A DNA stretch of 64,000 bases from Nocardia cyriacigeorgica GUH-2. GTDB lineage: Bacteria > Actinomycetota > Actinomycetes > Mycobacteriales > Mycobacteriaceae. The position numbers and the translations under genes were made by a program. How positions within the stretch are numbered: the stretch's first letter is position 1; the number at the start of each line of letters is the position of its first letter. The notes below the pieces were generated by a model, which ran no database searches, was not told where the DNA came from, and saw only the letters and a program-made list of their open reading frames with translations. Below are positions 54,084 to 63,369 of this stretch, piece by piece. The stretch lies in assembly GCF_000284035.1 (NCBI RefSeq), contig NC_016887.1:1054001-1118000 (forward strand), given 5' to 3'.

Positions 54084-54504
54084 CGAATCGCTGGCTGAGG
54101 CGATCGAGATTTCTTGGCATGGACCGTTCCCGACTACGGATCTGGGGCCTGCCGAGTGGTCCGAGATGTATCGGAAGGCTCGTTCGTTCGTGCGTATCGA
54201 AACCCCACCAGGCGAAGGTGATCTTTACCGTGGTTGTAACCCGGAATTCAAGCGAGGTATGTCTTGGACTAGTGAGTTCAGGGTCGCTGAAAAATATGCG
54301 CGGACTCATGCCATGCGTACCGGTGAGGGTCAAGTTTACTCCACGCCAATGATTACCAGGCACGATGTGTTGGGTTTCTATGACGATAAACAAGAATTTG
54401 TACTGAATCCGCGCGGGTTGATTATTTCCCCGGTAGATATGCCGATTACGGGCGGCGTCCCGCCGTCCATGTCGAAGTGGTGGGTATCCCGAAACCCGTG
54501 GTAG
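54019..54504 (+). CDS. Probable ADP-ribosyltransferase-fold protein
   Basis: 161 residues if read from the GTG at 54019; the real start may be 53988 in another frame. The core has the three ART-like elements: an Arg in GDLYRGCN, the strand/helix KRGMSWTSEFRVAEKYARTHA, and a glutamate strand DDKQEFVLNPRGL about 50 residues later. Together these resemble R-S-E-type ADP-ribosyltransferases seen in phages and toxins. A phage ART could modify host RNA polymerase or defence proteins; a toxin role is also possible. Fold call is moderate, target unknown. Confidence 0.6.
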   Translation: MRGISLHGTCTQCSKTADSQDNESLAEAIEISWHGPFPTTDLGPAEWSEMYRKARSFVRIETPPGEGDLYRGCNPEFKRGMSWTSEFRVAEKYARTHAMRTGEGQVYSTPMITRHDVLGFYDDKQEFVLNPRGLIISPVDMPITGGVPPSMSKWWVSRNPW

Positions 54505-54605
54505 ATGCTAGCTAGATGTTGCGCGGGCGGACCGATGCCCGCAGGGAGGGCGGTTGGGCTGGATCCCGTGAACCACGAGTGCCCAGGCACCAGGTGAACT
54601 AGCCC

Positions 54606-55031
54606 TCAGGCGAAGAGGTTCTTGCGCGCACTGACGAGAGCCTCTCGCGCCGTAGAGAACGCGAGCGGGTCGGAGCTATACTCCGGCCCTCCGGAAGTGT
54701 CATTGGTGACTGCTGAGACCGCCTCGGCGGCCTCGTTCATGCCATAGAGCTCCAGCATGGCTGCGATGTTGTCAAGGTGTTCGAACGCCGCATCCTCAAG
54801 CTGCGCCACATCTGCCGCCTCTGGCGATGGGGAGACCCACCTCTTCAAATACGCGTTCTCGAAGTCGTTCAGGGCTGCAAGCGCGGACGCGAGTACTTCC
54901 AGCGCCGCTTTCCGATGCTCCCCTCGTCGCTGCTCGCGAATGTTCAGCAGCACGCCCCGATACGCAACGGCCGCTGCCGTAAGGGCGAGAAGGCCAGCGA
55001 TGAGGGTTGCCCACGGCTGAGTAAGAGTCAC
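54606..55031 (-). CDS. Single-helix membrane protein of the element
   Basis: 141 residues from a GTG at 55031. One N-terminal membrane helix (WATLIAGLLALTAAAVAYRGVLL) is followed by a basic stretch (NIREQRRGEHRKAA) and a long helical cytoplasmic part (VLASALAALNDFENAYLKRW, LEDAAFEHLDNIAAMLELYGMNEAAEAVSAVT). It is alone on the minus strand near the right end, a usual site for lysogenic conversion or superinfection-exclusion genes. No family recognised. Confidence 0.72.
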   Translation of the reverse strand: MTLTQPWATLIAGLLALTAAAVAYRGVLLNIREQRRGEHRKAALEVLASALAALNDFENAYLKRWVSPSPEAADVAQLEDAAFEHLDNIAAMLELYGMNEAAEAVSAVTNDTSGGPEYSSDPLAFSTAREALVSARKNLFA

Positions 55032-55675
55032 GCCGCGACGATATCGGCGGGGTACGACAGGTTCGACGACAACGGATTTCGCCTCACTCGAGATTCGGCC
55101 TGGGTTCTGGTACGTTCGCCTACACAAGTCAGCCCCGGCCGGTGCGCCAACACCTTCCGGGGCCTGGGCGAGGAACTGAGGTAAGCAGTCCGACGCCGTG
55201 AGCGGGAGTTTAGTGCCCGCTTCACGTATTCGGCTATTCAGCCACTCTCTCCCTACCTTGGCGCTGTGTGCCCGTAGCGACCATTACGGGTAGACCGGCT
55301 TACCCCCGGTGCCGTCGCCCGTCAGAGGGGCTACAGCACTTATCCGATGACACAGAGCCGTACGTTAAGGCGGACTCGGAGTATCCCGGCGTGGTTGCCG
55401 GGCGGATCGGTGGGCGGCATCCAGGTTCCCTGTGCTCTGCGCTCTCCGGCCGGGCTCTGTGCAGTATCCCAGTCCCGGGGCACCGAGTAATCCCCGTGTG
55501 CCCGTGCGTACCAAGCAACCGAAGCGACCAACCGACCGGCGTGGCTCCTCGGCGTTAAGGGCGTTCCCGTGCCTTGCGGTACCGGGGTACCCCTGCGCTG
55601 CCCTTCGCTTCCCGCTCTCCCAGCGTAGGAGTTGGAGGACCTTTATCTATCTGTTGTGCGGAGCATGATGTTAGA
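55032..55675. other. Right-end non-coding region of the element
   Basis: 644 bases with no gene I can support. Open frames on both strands lack ribosome-binding sites and have ordinary random composition. It ends in CTGTTGTGC (55651-55659), the left arm of the original attP, 16 bases before the attR core. Confidence 0.55.
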
Positions 55676-55690
55676 CTCATGGAACATCAG
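55676..55690. repeat. attR core, right end of the element
   Basis: CTCATGGAACATCAG, identical to 44658-44672. The DNA to its right (from TCGGAACACGCC) is the native upstream region and first codons of trmL, now separated from the gene. Confidence 0.9.
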
Positions 55691-55790
55691 TCGGAACACG
55701 CCAACCATTCTGGGTGGGCCCGTCGAGACCCGATCACCCGGGTGGTGCGACGGCGAGAGCTTGTCGGTGGGGCCGGATACAGTGCGCCGC

Positions 55791-56192
55791 ATGGTCAGCA
55801 CATCGCACAATCCGGCGGGGGCGCAGCCGCCCGCACCAGGCTTCGCGCACGCCACGGCGGCCAAGGGCAGCACGATCATCCATCTGTCCGGGCAGGTCGG
55901 CGTCGATGAGTCGGGTGTGGTCGCCGAGGGGCTGGCGGCGCAGACGGCGCAGGCGTTGATCAATCTCGGCAAGGCGCTCGAGGCGGCGGGCGGGTCGGCG
56001 GCCGACCTGGTGAGCGTGCGGTTCTATGTGGTCGATTGGGATCCGTCGAAGTTCGAGGCGCTCGGGGCCGGTGGGGCGGCGGCGCGCGAGCACTACGCCT
56101 TCCCGGAGACCGCGGTGACGCTGGTCGGGGTCGCGGCGTTGTTCACTCCCGAGCACCTGATCGAGGTCGAGGGGGTCGCGGTCGTCGCCTAG
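55791..56192 (+). CDS. RidA family protein
   Basis: 133 residues from the ATG at 55791. Family features: STIIHLSGQVGVDESGVV, EGLAAQTAQALINLGKALEAAGGSAADLVSVRFYVVDWDP and TLVGVAALFTPEHLIEVEGVAVV. RidA proteins hydrolyse reactive enamine/imine intermediates, and the arginine in VSVRFYVVD is at the catalytic position. Without the element it would be divergent from trmL. Confidence 0.9.
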   Translation: MVSTSHNPAGAQPPAPGFAHATAAKGSTIIHLSGQVGVDESGVVAEGLAAQTAQALINLGKALEAAGGSAADLVSVRFYVVDWDPSKFEALGAGGAAAREHYAFPETAVTLVGVAALFTPEHLIEVEGVAVVA

Positions 56193-56271
56193 GAAGCGGC
56201 CGACGGGGTGGTCGAAAGCCCTTGCGATGTCCAGCGCTCGCCGCAAGCGGCAGGTCTGCAACAATCGACGC

Positions 56272-56598
56272 GTGACCGATGCCGACACACCGACCGCCGA
56301 ACGACGGCCCGGCGACAGTTGGGCGACGCAGTTCTTCCGCTGTCATCTGCCGATGGTGATCGTGGCGCTGGTCATCGTGGTGGCGATCGTGTTCGTGGCC
56401 TCGGAACGCTGGCGCCGCGGTGCGCTGTTCTTCGGCGGTGCGACGCTGCTGGCCGCGGCCTTCCGGCTGTGCCTGCCCACGGCGCGGGTCGGGTTGCTGG
56501 CGGTGCGTAGCAAGCCGTTCGACGTCGGCGCGCTGACGCTGCTCGGCAGCTCGATCGTGTTGATCGCGGCCACCATCAACACCCTCGGCGTCAGCTAG
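56272..56598 (+). CDS. DUF3017 membrane protein
   Basis: 108 residues from the GTG at 56272. Three membrane helices: HLPMVIVALVIVVAIVFVA, ALFFGGATLLAAAFRLCL and ALTLLGSSIVLIAATINTLG. RLCLPTARVGLLAVRSKPFDV between them is the DUF3017 signature. Function unknown; conserved in actinobacteria, usually beside folD or metX. It is convergent to metX, 14 bases away. Confidence 0.85.
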   Translation: MTDADTPTAERRPGDSWATQFFRCHLPMVIVALVIVVAIVFVASERWRRGALFFGGATLLAAAFRLCLPTARVGLLAVRSKPFDVGALTLLGSSIVLIAATINTLGVS

Positions 56599-56612
56599 AC
56601 TCCGCGGCGAGC

Positions 56613-57761
56613 TCAGCGCGCGTTGCGGGCCAGGTTCATGGTCTGGATCAGCAGCTTCGACACCGCCGCGGCCTCGGTGAGGAACCCGTCGTGCCCATCG
56701 CGGGAGTGCACGACCTCGAGCCCCTGACAGCCGGGCAGCCCGTCGGCCAGCTCCTGCTGGGTGTGGAGCGGGTACAGCCGATCGGAATCGACCCCACCGA
56801 CCACGCACGGCACCGGCGTACTGGCCAGCGCCGCGGCGATACCGCCGCGTCCGCGCCCGACATCGTGCCGGTTCATGGCCTCGCTGAGCAGCACATAGGT
56901 CGCCGGATCGAAACGCTTGCACAGCTTTTCGGCCTGGTACTCCAGGTAGCTCTGCACCGCGTACCGGCCGCCGCGCCACGGATCCTCATCGCCCTGCGGC
57001 CGGTTCTCGAACCGGTGGTCCAGCTCGGCCTCGGTGCGGTAGCTCAGATGCGCGATGCGCCGGGCGATGCCCATCCCGGTGGTCGGCGCGCGACCGGTGT
57101 CGTGATAGTCGCCGCCCTGCCAGTCCGGGTCGGCCTGGATGGCCGCGATCTGAGTGGTCTGGGTGCCGATCTGATCGGCGGTCGCGCGGGCGCCCACCGC
57201 GAGCACCAGCGCCGACGCGACCCGCTCGGGCGCGCCGATCATCCACTCCAGCACCCGCATGCCGCCCATCGACCCGCCGACCACGGCGGCCAGCCGCTCG
57301 ACGCCGAGCCGGTCCAACAGCGCGGCCTCGGCGGTCACCTGGTCACGGATGGAGATCTCCGGGAACCGTGAACCCCACGGCTTGCCGTCCGGCGCCGGCG
57401 AGGACGGCCCGGTGCTGCCCTTACAGCCGCCGAGCACGTTCGTCGCCACGATGCACCACTCGTCGGTGTCCAGCGGCGCGCCGGGCCCGACCATGCCCTC
57501 CCACCAGCCGGGCTGCGGGTGGATCTCGTCGGGCCCGCCGACCACGTGGGAATCGCCGGTGAGGGCGTGCTCCACCAGCACCACGTTGTCCAGGCCGGGC
57601 GACAACTCACCCCAGCGCTGCACGGCCAGGTGCACGTCGGGGACGGTCGCGCCGTTCTCCAGCGCGATATCCCCGACGGCGATGATGCCGAGGCGCCCGT
57701 CCGGCGGCGGCAACTCGGCCGCCGTCAGGCGGGGGCTGCTGTGGTCGGCGCTCACGGTCAC
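56613..57761 (-). CDS. metX: Homoserine O-acetyltransferase
   Basis: 382 residues from GTG 57761, which overlaps the metY stop (GTGA). It acetylates homoserine for direct sulfhydrylation to homocysteine. Alpha/beta-hydrolase fold with [15 protein letters not shown], the nucleophile serine in [13 protein letters not shown] (about residue 163), [10 protein letters not shown] for the acid and SRDGHDGFL for the histidine. It is cotranscribed with metY and so falls under the SAM-IV riboswitch. Confidence 0.95.
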   Translation of the reverse strand: MTVSADHSSPRLTAAELPPPDGRLGIIAVGDIALENGATVPDVHLAVQRWGELSPGLDNVVLVEHALTGDSHVVGGPDEIHPQPGWWEGMVGPGAPLDTDEWCIVATNVLGGCKGSTGPSSPAPDGKPWGSRFPEISIRDQVTAEAALLDRLGVERLAAVVGGSMGGMRVLEWMIGAPERVASALVLAVGARATADQIGTQTTQIAAIQADPDWQGGDYHDTGRAPTTGMGIARRIAHLSYRTEAELDHRFENRPQGDEDPWRGGRYAVQSYLEYQAEKLCKRFDPATYVLLSEAMNRHDVGRGRGGIAAALASTPVPCVVGGVDSDRLYPLHTQQELADGLPGCQGLEVVHSRDGHDGFLTEAAAVSKLLIQTMNLARNAR

Positions 57762-59083
57762 GTCGCCGCCGCCGTCAGTCCGGCCCGCAGGTCGGTGAGG
57801 ATGTCGTCGATTCCTTCGATGCCGACGGCGAGGCGGACGAGTCCGGGGGTGACGCCTGCGGCGAGTTGTTGTTCGGGGGTGAGTTGGGAGTGGGTGGTGG
57901 AGGCGGGGTGGATGACCAGCGACCGCACGTCGCCGATGTTGGCGACGTGGGAGTGCAGGGTCAGCGCGTCGACGAATTTCTTGCCGGCGTCGACCCCTCC
58001 GGCCAGTTCGAACGACACGATCGCCCCGACGCCTTTGGGGGCGAGTTGGCGGCCGCGTTCGTACCAGGGTGAGGAGGGTAGTCCGGCGTAGGCGACCGAT
58101 TCCACCTGCGGCTGTTCGGTGAGGAACTGGGCGACAGCGACCGCGTTGGTGACGTGGCGTTCGATGCGCAGGCTCAGGGTTTCGATGCCTTGGGCGATGA
58201 GGAAGGCGTTGAACGGTGAGATGGCCGAGCCGAGGTCGCGCAGGAGTTGGACGCGGGCTTTCAACGCGTAGGCGGGGGCGCCGAGGTCGGCGAAGACCGC
58301 GCCGTGATAGCTGGGATCCGGGGTGGTGAACCCGGGGAAGCGGGACTGACCGTTGGTGTCGGTGGTGGTCCAGTCGAAGGTGCCGCCGTCGACGATCACC
58401 CCGGCGACCGCGGCGCCGTGGCCGCCGAGGTATTTGGTGGCCGAGTGCACCACGATGTCGGCACCGTGCGCGAGGGGCTGGATGAGGTAGGGGGTGGCGA
58501 CGGTGTTGTCCACGATCAACGGCACCCCGGCCGCGTGCGCGACCGCGGCGATGCCGGGGATGTCGAAGACCACGCTGCTCGGGTTGGCGATGGTCTCGCC
58601 GAAGAAGGCCTTGGTGTTGGGCCGCACGGCGGCCTTCCACTGCTCCAGATCGTCGGGGTCGTCCACGAACGACACCTCGATGCCGAGCTTGGGCAGGCTG
58701 TAGCGGAACAGGTTGTAGGTGCCGCCGTACAGGTGCGGGCTGGACACGATGTGATCGCCCGCACCGGCCAGGTTGAGAATCGCGAAGGTCTCCGCGGCCT
58801 GCCCCGACGCCACCAGCAGCGCCGCGACACCGCCCTCGAGGGCGGCGATGCGCTGCTCCACCGCGTCCTGGGTGGGGTTCATGATCCGGGTGTAGATATT
58901 GCCGGGCTCGGCCAACCCGAACAACGCCGCCGCATGATCGGTATCGCGGAACGCGTAAGAGGTCGTCTGATAGATCGGCAGTGCACGGGCACCGGTGCCG
59001 GCGTCGGGGACCTGACCCGCGTGGATCTGCTTGGTCTCGAACGACCAGGAAGCGGTGGGATCGGGCGTGGTGGTGTCGGTCAA
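57758..59083 (-). CDS. metY: O-acetylhomoserine sulfhydrylase (aminocarboxypropyltransferase)
   Basis: 441 residues from a TTG at 59083 with GGAG six bases upstream. A PLP enzyme of the Cys/Met metabolism family: [58 protein letters not shown], and the PLP lysine at about 216 in [11 protein letters not shown]. It makes homocysteine from O-acetylhomoserine and sulfide. The leader contains a SAM-IV riboswitch and a polycysteine leader peptide. M. tuberculosis metC (Rv3340) is the syntenic homologue. Confidence 0.95.
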   Translation of the reverse strand: MTDTTTPDPTASWSFETKQIHAGQVPDAGTGARALPIYQTTSYAFRDTDHAAALFGLAEPGNIYTRIMNPTQDAVEQRIAALEGGVAALLVASGQAAETFAILNLAGAGDHIVSSPHLYGGTYNLFRYSLPKLGIEVSFVDDPDDLEQWKAAVRPNTKAFFGETIANPSSVVFDIPGIAAVAHAAGVPLIVDNTVATPYLIQPLAHGADIVVHSATKYLGGHGAAVAGVIVDGGTFDWTTTDTNGQSRFPGFTTPDPSYHGAVFADLGAPAYALKARVQLLRDLGSAISPFNAFLIAQGIETLSLRIERHVTNAVAVAQFLTEQPQVESVAYAGLPSSPWYERGRQLAPKGVGAIVSFELAGGVDAGKKFVDALTLHSHVANIGDVRSLVIHPASTTHSQLTPEQQLAAGVTPGLVRLAVGIEGIDDILTDLRAGLTAAAT

Positions 59084-59119
59084 GGAAGGCTCCAGAAGGT
59101 GTTCGCCGGGATTACGGGG

Positions 59120-59155
59120 TTATCTGTGCGCAAGCGACAAACGACAACAACACAT
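59120..59155 (-). CDS. Polycysteine leader peptide of metY-metX
   Basis: An 11-codon frame MCCCRLSLAHR with AGGAGG eight bases before its ATG, a far better site than that of metY itself. Three successive Cys codons follow the start. The stop lies 36 bases before the metY start. Short polycysteine frames upstream of sulfur-assimilation genes are known in mycobacteria to control them by ribosome stalling when cysteine is low. Here it lies between the riboswitch and metY. Confidence 0.85.
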   Translation of the reverse strand: MCCCRLSLAHR

Positions 59156-59202
59156 CTCGGTGACCTCCTACGTGCGCGCTTGCTTCCGGCTCTCGGAAGC
59201 CC

Positions 59203-59281
59203 GGTCCTCACCCGGAGCACCCCACCGCTGCAGGAGGGTTGCCGTCCAGCTAGCCGGGGCTTTGCACTGGCTCTCATGACC
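59203..59281 (-). promoter_or_regulatory. SAM-IV riboswitch
   Basis: On the minus strand the region begins GGTCATGAGAGCCAGTGC, continues with AAGCCCCGGCTAGCTGG, CGGCAACCCTCC, GCAGCGGTGGGGTGC and ends TCCGGGTGAGGACC. These are the conserved blocks of SAM-IV aptamers, with the first and last GGTC/GACC closing P1. SAM-IV occurs mainly in actinomycetes upstream of sulfur genes. A small hairpin (GCTTCCG/CGGAAGC, 59182-59200) directly after it could act as expression platform. Confidence 0.9.
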
Positions 59282-59572
59282 TGACCGACATCGTAACCGG
59301 CGGGCCCGCGCGACCCGAACCCCGCCTTCCCATGTCCGGGATCGGAAGGGGGTGACCTGCGGCGGAATCGGTGGCGGACCGTAATCCGCCTCACACCCTG
59401 CCCTACCCGCGCGGTGAGATAGCCACCAGCAGTACGCTTGTCTTGTTTGCACCAGACGTCTCGCGGACAACACGAGGCGTATACGTTGTCTGTTGAACAG
59501 CTGGGGTCCGCTCACAAGCGTGTTCGCCTGGCCGTGCAATGAGGGCACCATCCTAGGAGGACACGAAGATCC

Positions 59573-60790
59573 ATGTCCAAGATCAAGGTTGAAGGCACCG
59601 TCGTAGAACTCGACGGCGACGAGATGACCCGGATCATCTGGCAGTTCATCAAGGACAAGCTGATCCACCCGTACCTCGATGTGAACCTCGAGTATTACGA
59701 CCTCGGCATCGAGTACCGCGACAAGACCGACGACCAGGTCACGGTCGACGCCGCCAACGCCATCAAGAAGCACGGCGTCGGCGTGAAGTGTGCCACCATC
59801 ACCCCCGACGAGGCCCGGGTCGAGGAATTCGGTCTCAAGAAGATGTGGCGGTCGCCCAACGGCACCATCCGCAACATTCTCGGCGGCACGATCTTCCGCG
59901 CGCCGATCATCATCTCCAACGTTCCGCGCCTGGTGCCCGGCTGGACCAAGCCGATCATCATCGGCCGTCACGCCTTCGGTGACCAGTACCGCGCCACCGA
60001 CTTCAAGGTGTTCCAGGGCGGCACCGTCACCCTGACCTTCACCCCCGACGACGGCAGCGAGCCGATCGTGCACGAGGTCGTGAAGATGCCCGAGGACGGC
60101 GGCGTCGTCATGGGTATGTACAACTTCAAGAAGTCGATCGAGGATTTCGCGCGCGCGTCGTTCAACTACGGGCTGCAGCAGAACTACCCGGTCTACATGT
60201 CGACGAAGAACACCATCCTGAAGGCCTACGACGGCATGTTCAAGGACACCTTCCAGGAGATCTTCGACGCCGAGTTCAAGAGCCAGTTCGACGCGGCGGG
60301 CCTGACCTACGAGCACCGCCTCATCGACGACATGGTGGCCTCCTCGATGAAGTGGGAGGGTGGCTACGTCTGGGCCTGCAAGAACTACGACGGCGACGTG
60401 CAGTCCGACACGGTGGCGCAGGGCTTCGGTTCGCTGGGCCTGATGACCTCGGTGCTGCTGACCCCGGACGGCCAGACCTGTGAGGCCGAGGCCGCGCACG
60501 GCACCGTCACCCGGCACTACCGCCAGCACCAGCAGGGCAAGCCGACCTCGACCAACCCGATCGCGTCGATTTTCGCCTGGACCCGCGGCCTCGAGCACCG
60601 CGGCAAGCTGGACAACACCCCCGAGGTGATCGGTTTCGCGCAGACCCTCGAAGACGTGGTCATCAAGACCGTCGAGGGTGGTCAGATGACCAAGGACCTC
60701 GCGCTGCTCGTCGGCGGTGACCAGGGCTACCTGACCACCGAGGAATTCCTGGCGGCGCTGGACGCCAACCTGGCGCGCGCCCTCCGCTGA
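59573..60790 (+). CDS. icd: NADP-dependent isocitrate dehydrogenase (eukaryotic-type Icd)
   Basis: 405 residues; AGGAGGACA before the ATG. Begins [22 protein letters not shown], the short homodimeric type (as in M. tuberculosis Icd1), with [18 protein letters not shown] (substrate phosphorylation-site region), [14 protein letters not shown] and [31 protein letters not shown]. It turns isocitrate to 2-oxoglutarate in the TCA cycle. Divergent from metY, with 489 bases between them. A hairpin follows the gene. Confidence 0.97.
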   Translation: MSKIKVEGTVVELDGDEMTRIIWQFIKDKLIHPYLDVNLEYYDLGIEYRDKTDDQVTVDAANAIKKHGVGVKCATITPDEARVEEFGLKKMWRSPNGTIRNILGGTIFRAPIIISNVPRLVPGWTKPIIIGRHAFGDQYRATDFKVFQGGTVTLTFTPDDGSEPIVHEVVKMPEDGGVVMGMYNFKKSIEDFARASFNYGLQQNYPVYMSTKNTILKAYDGMFKDTFQEIFDAEFKSQFDAAGLTYEHRLIDDMVASSMKWEGGYVWACKNYDGDVQSDTVAQGFGSLGLMTSVLLTPDGQTCEAEAAHGTVTRHYRQHQQGKPTSTNPIASIFAWTRGLEHRGKLDNTPEVIGFAQTLEDVVIKTVEGGQMTKDLALLVGGDQGYLTTEEFLAALDANLARALR

Positions 60791-60877
60791 GCCGATCCGC
60801 TCGGCCACGACCACTGCCGGCCGTGTGCCGCCCCACCGAGGCGCCGCGGCCGGCGGACAAGGGTCATGCTGGACAAA

Positions 60878-60908
60878 CGGGCACCCCGCACATCATGCGG
60901 GGTGCCCG
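60878..60908. terminator. Hairpin terminator after icd
   Basis: A perfect 13-bp stem, CGGGCACCCCGCA and TGCGGGGTGCCCG, with loop CATCA; no T run. Begins 87 bases after the icd stop. Confidence 0.8.
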
Positions 60909-61041
60909 ACGTGTATCCGGCAGCAGCGCATCCGGATTCTCGATGAGTGTGTTCCGGGGCTGAGCACGGCGGCGGCGCGAACCGCATCTCGTGGCCGCCT
61001 CTTGAACATACCGACCTGCATGTAAAGGTAGAATCTGCCGA

Positions 61042-61686
61042 ATGGCCAGAACCGCACTCTCCAAGCCCGCGCGCCGCACTCAGGAGCAGCGCAGTAGTGA
61101 GATGCGGGTGCGGCTGCTCGACGCCACCATCGACTGCCTGGTCGAGTACGGCTACGCGGGGACGACGACGCCGCGGGTCGCCGAACGCGCCGGCGTCACC
61201 CGTGGTGCGCAGGTGCACCACTTCGGGTCCAAGAACGACCTGGTGGTGGCGGCCATCAGTCACCTCGCGCAGCGCCGGGCCGAGACCGCCATGCGCGATA
61301 TGGGCCGGGTGGAGAACGTCGACGATCCGGTCGACGCCGCCCTGGAATTCCTCTGGGAGCTGCACCAGGGTCCGCTGTTCATCGCCACCGTCGAGCTGTG
61401 GGTGGCCGGGCGCACCGATCCGGTGCTGGCGGCTGCGATGGAGAAGGTAGAGCCGTTCGTCAACAACGCGGTCCTGCTCGCGGTGGCGCGATTCGTCCCG
61501 GATGAGGTGCGGCGCAAGGACGCCCGCGATTTCGTCTATACCGCGATGGACGCCCTGCGCGGCATCCTGATCTCGAACTTCATCGACCCCGATCCCGACC
61601 GGGCGCGCCGGCGCTGGGGTCGCGCCTGCGCACATCTGCGCACGATCGCGGCGGCGGCCCTCACACCGGCGGTTTCCCCGGAGTAG
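61042..61686 (+). CDS. TetR-family transcriptional regulator
   Basis: 214 residues. The DNA-binding domain (about 18-65) reads EMRVRLLDATIDCLVEYGYAGTTTPRVAERAGVTRGAQVHHFGSKNDLVVAAI, with the diagnostic HHFGSK. The ligand domain is not assignable. The palindrome ACATACA-N4-TGTATGT just upstream of the lipid-degradation cluster is a candidate target. A TAGAAT hexamer seven bases before the ATG suggests a leaderless transcript. Confidence 0.92.
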   Translation: MARTALSKPARRTQEQRSSEMRVRLLDATIDCLVEYGYAGTTTPRVAERAGVTRGAQVHHFGSKNDLVVAAISHLAQRRAETAMRDMGRVENVDDPVDAALEFLWELHQGPLFIATVELWVAGRTDPVLAAAMEKVEPFVNNAVLLAVARFVPDEVRRKDARDFVYTAMDALRGILISNFIDPDPDRARRRWGRACAHLRTIAAAALTPAVSPE

Positions 61687-62104
61687 CGCCTCGTGCAGCC
61701 GATCGGCTCGGCGCCCGGTTCAGCGGGGTAACCGAGTCGCCGCAGTGCTCGCGTCCGCCGCCGGCCGATGAGTTCCGGCTGGGTCCCGCCTGCCGTGTCC
61801 TCGGTGGCCTGTCTTCGGAGTTGAACTCGAGTGCCGCCGCCGCGAGCTGCGTCCCGCGCATTCCTCCGCACCGGCATGTCAACGGCCCGGTGAGCGCGGC
61901 CGGCCATCGTGCGGCAAGTTGATGGGAATGTTCGCACCCTGCGCTCTACCGGTGGCGATCTGCCTTCCCTGGATAGATCTGCGCGCATCCCTTGCGGCCT
62001 TACATACACGCTTGTATGTTTGTTTGTGGCTGAACCGCGCGGCTGGCGCGGTTACCTGTGAGCGGCTTACGAGAACTTCGGAGTCGCACAAGCTGAGGAG
62101 TTCG
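61687..62104. other. Intergenic region before the thiolase operon
   Basis: 418 bases, GC-rich at first, less so near 61985-62040. It contains the palindrome at 62000-62017. No supported gene; open frames are not preceded by ribosome-binding sites. Confidence 0.6.
62000..62017. promoter_or_regulatory. Putative TetR operator upstream of the thiolase gene
   Basis: ACATACA-CGCT-TGTATGT, perfect 7-base arms, 88 bases ahead of the ATG. Typical for a TetR-family site; the adjacent regulator at 61042 is the first candidate. Confidence 0.65.
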
Positions 62105-63310
62105 ATGGCGAACAAGGTCTACGTCGTCGGTGTCGGGATGACGAAGTTCGAAAAGCCCGGCCGGCGCAAGAACGAAGACGGCAGCGACTGGGACTACCCG
62201 GATATGGCGCGCGAGTCGGGCACCAAGGCCCTCGCCGATGCCGGAATCGACTACCGCGAAGTGGAACAGGCCTACGTCGGCTACGTCTACGGTGAGTCGA
62301 CCTCCGGCCAGCGCGCGGTCTACGAGCTGGGCATGACCGGTATCCCGGTGGTCAATGTCAACAACAACTGCTCCACCGGTTCCACCGCGCTCTACCTTGC
62401 GGCGCAGGCGATTCGGGGCGGCTTGGCCGAGTGCACGCTGGCGCTCGGTTTCGAGCGGATGAAGCCGGGCTCGCTGGAATCCACCTGGGACGACCGCGAG
62501 CAGCCCATGGGCAAGCACATTCTGGCGCTGGCCGAGATCTCCGAGGTGCTGTTCCCGGTGGCGCCGTGGATGTTCGGCGCGGCCGGTCGCGAACATATGA
62601 AGCAGTACGGCACCACGCCGGAGCATTTCGCCAAGATCGGCTACAAGAACCACAAGCACTCGGTGAACAATCCGTACTCGCAGTTCCAGGACGAGTACAC
62701 GATGGACGACATCCTCGGCGCGCGGATGATCTACGACCCGCTCACCAAGCTCCAGTGCTCGCCCACCTCCGACGGCTCCGGCGCGGTGATCCTGGCCAGC
62801 GAGGCGTTCGTGGACTCGCACGATCTGGCCGGACAGGCCGTGGAGATCGTCGGGCAGGCCATGACCACCGACTTCGCCTCCACCTTCGACGGCACCGCCA
62901 AGAACATCATCGGCTACGACATGAACGTGCAGGCCGCCCGCCAGGTCTACGACCAGGCCGGCCTCGGCCCGGAGGACTTCCAGGTCATCGAGCTGCACGA
63001 CTGCTTCTCCGCCAATGAGCTGCTGCTCTACGAGGCGCTGGGCCTGTGCGGTGAGGGCGAGGCGGCCAAGCTGCTCGACGCCGACCAGACCACCTATGGC
63101 GGCAAGTGGGTCGTCAACCCGTCCGGCGGCCTGATCTCCAAGGGCCACCCGCTGGGCGCGACCGGCCTGGCGCAGTGTTCGGAGCTCACCTGGCAGCTGC
63201 GCGGCACCGCCGACAAGCGTCAGGTCGAGGGCGTCACCGCCGCCTTGCAGCACAACATCGGTCTCGGCGGCGCCGCCGTCGTCACCGCCTACCAGCGCGC
63301 CGTGCGCTGA
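62105..63310 (+). CDS. Thiolase / lipid-transfer protein (SCP-x type)
   Basis: 401 residues; TGAGGAG before the ATG. Begins [17 protein letters not shown]; the catalytic cysteine is C89 in VNNNCSTGS, with the histidines in [10 protein letters not shown] and [12 protein letters not shown]-x-type thiolases shorten CoA esters of steroids or branched fatty acids. It starts an operon with an SRPBCC protein and a MaoC-like protein, fitting lipid or steroid degradation. The exact substrate is not visible. Confidence 0.93.
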   Translation: MANKVYVVGVGMTKFEKPGRRKNEDGSDWDYPDMARESGTKALADAGIDYREVEQAYVGYVYGESTSGQRAVYELGMTGIPVVNVNNNCSTGSTALYLAAQAIRGGLAECTLALGFERMKPGSLESTWDDREQPMGKHILALAEISEVLFPVAPWMFGAAGREHMKQYGTTPEHFAKIGYKNHKHSVNNPYSQFQDEYTMDDILGARMIYDPLTKLQCSPTSDGSGAVILASEAFVDSHDLAGQAVEIVGQAMTTDFASTFDGTAKNIIGYDMNVQAARQVYDQAGLGPEDFQVIELHDCFSANELLLYEALGLCGEGEAAKLLDADQTTYGGKWVVNPSGGLISKGHPLGATGLAQCSELTWQLRGTADKRQVEGVTAALQHNIGLGGAAVVTAYQRAVR

Positions 63311-63369
63311 TCCGACCACCCGAATTCCGCCGCGACACCGCGGAACCGTACTCGACGAGGAGCACGACC

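Larger units (their letters stand above)
44658..55690. mobile_element. Integrated element (11.0 kb) of serine-integrase type with own replication functions
   Basis: The element lies between two copies of CTCATGGAACATCAG and interrupts the trmL upstream region. It is less GC-rich than the chromosome on both sides and consists almost entirely of genes absent from the conserved mycobacterial gene order. Contents in order: large serine integrase, two small orphan genes, an XRE/DUF6879 cassette (minus strand), a HicB-like protein, a leader region with four promoter-like repeats, a zinc-finger protein, a replication initiator with iterons, a string of six very small genes, a larger unknown, an HNH nuclease, an ART-like protein and a membrane protein. 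There is no FtsK/TraB-type transfer gene, relaxase, terminase, portal or capsid gene that I can recognise. Confidence 0.92.

Noticed and set aside
55268..55558. Open frame near the right end of the element
   Set aside because: No ribosome-binding site, no folded-protein pattern, overlapped by equal frames on the other strand.
44658..55690. Complete prophage
   Set aside because: No terminase, portal, capsid, tail or lysis gene could be recognised.
57762..58640. N-terminal extension of metX through metY
   Set aside because: The extension is an out-of-frame reading of metY; the family start is at 57761.
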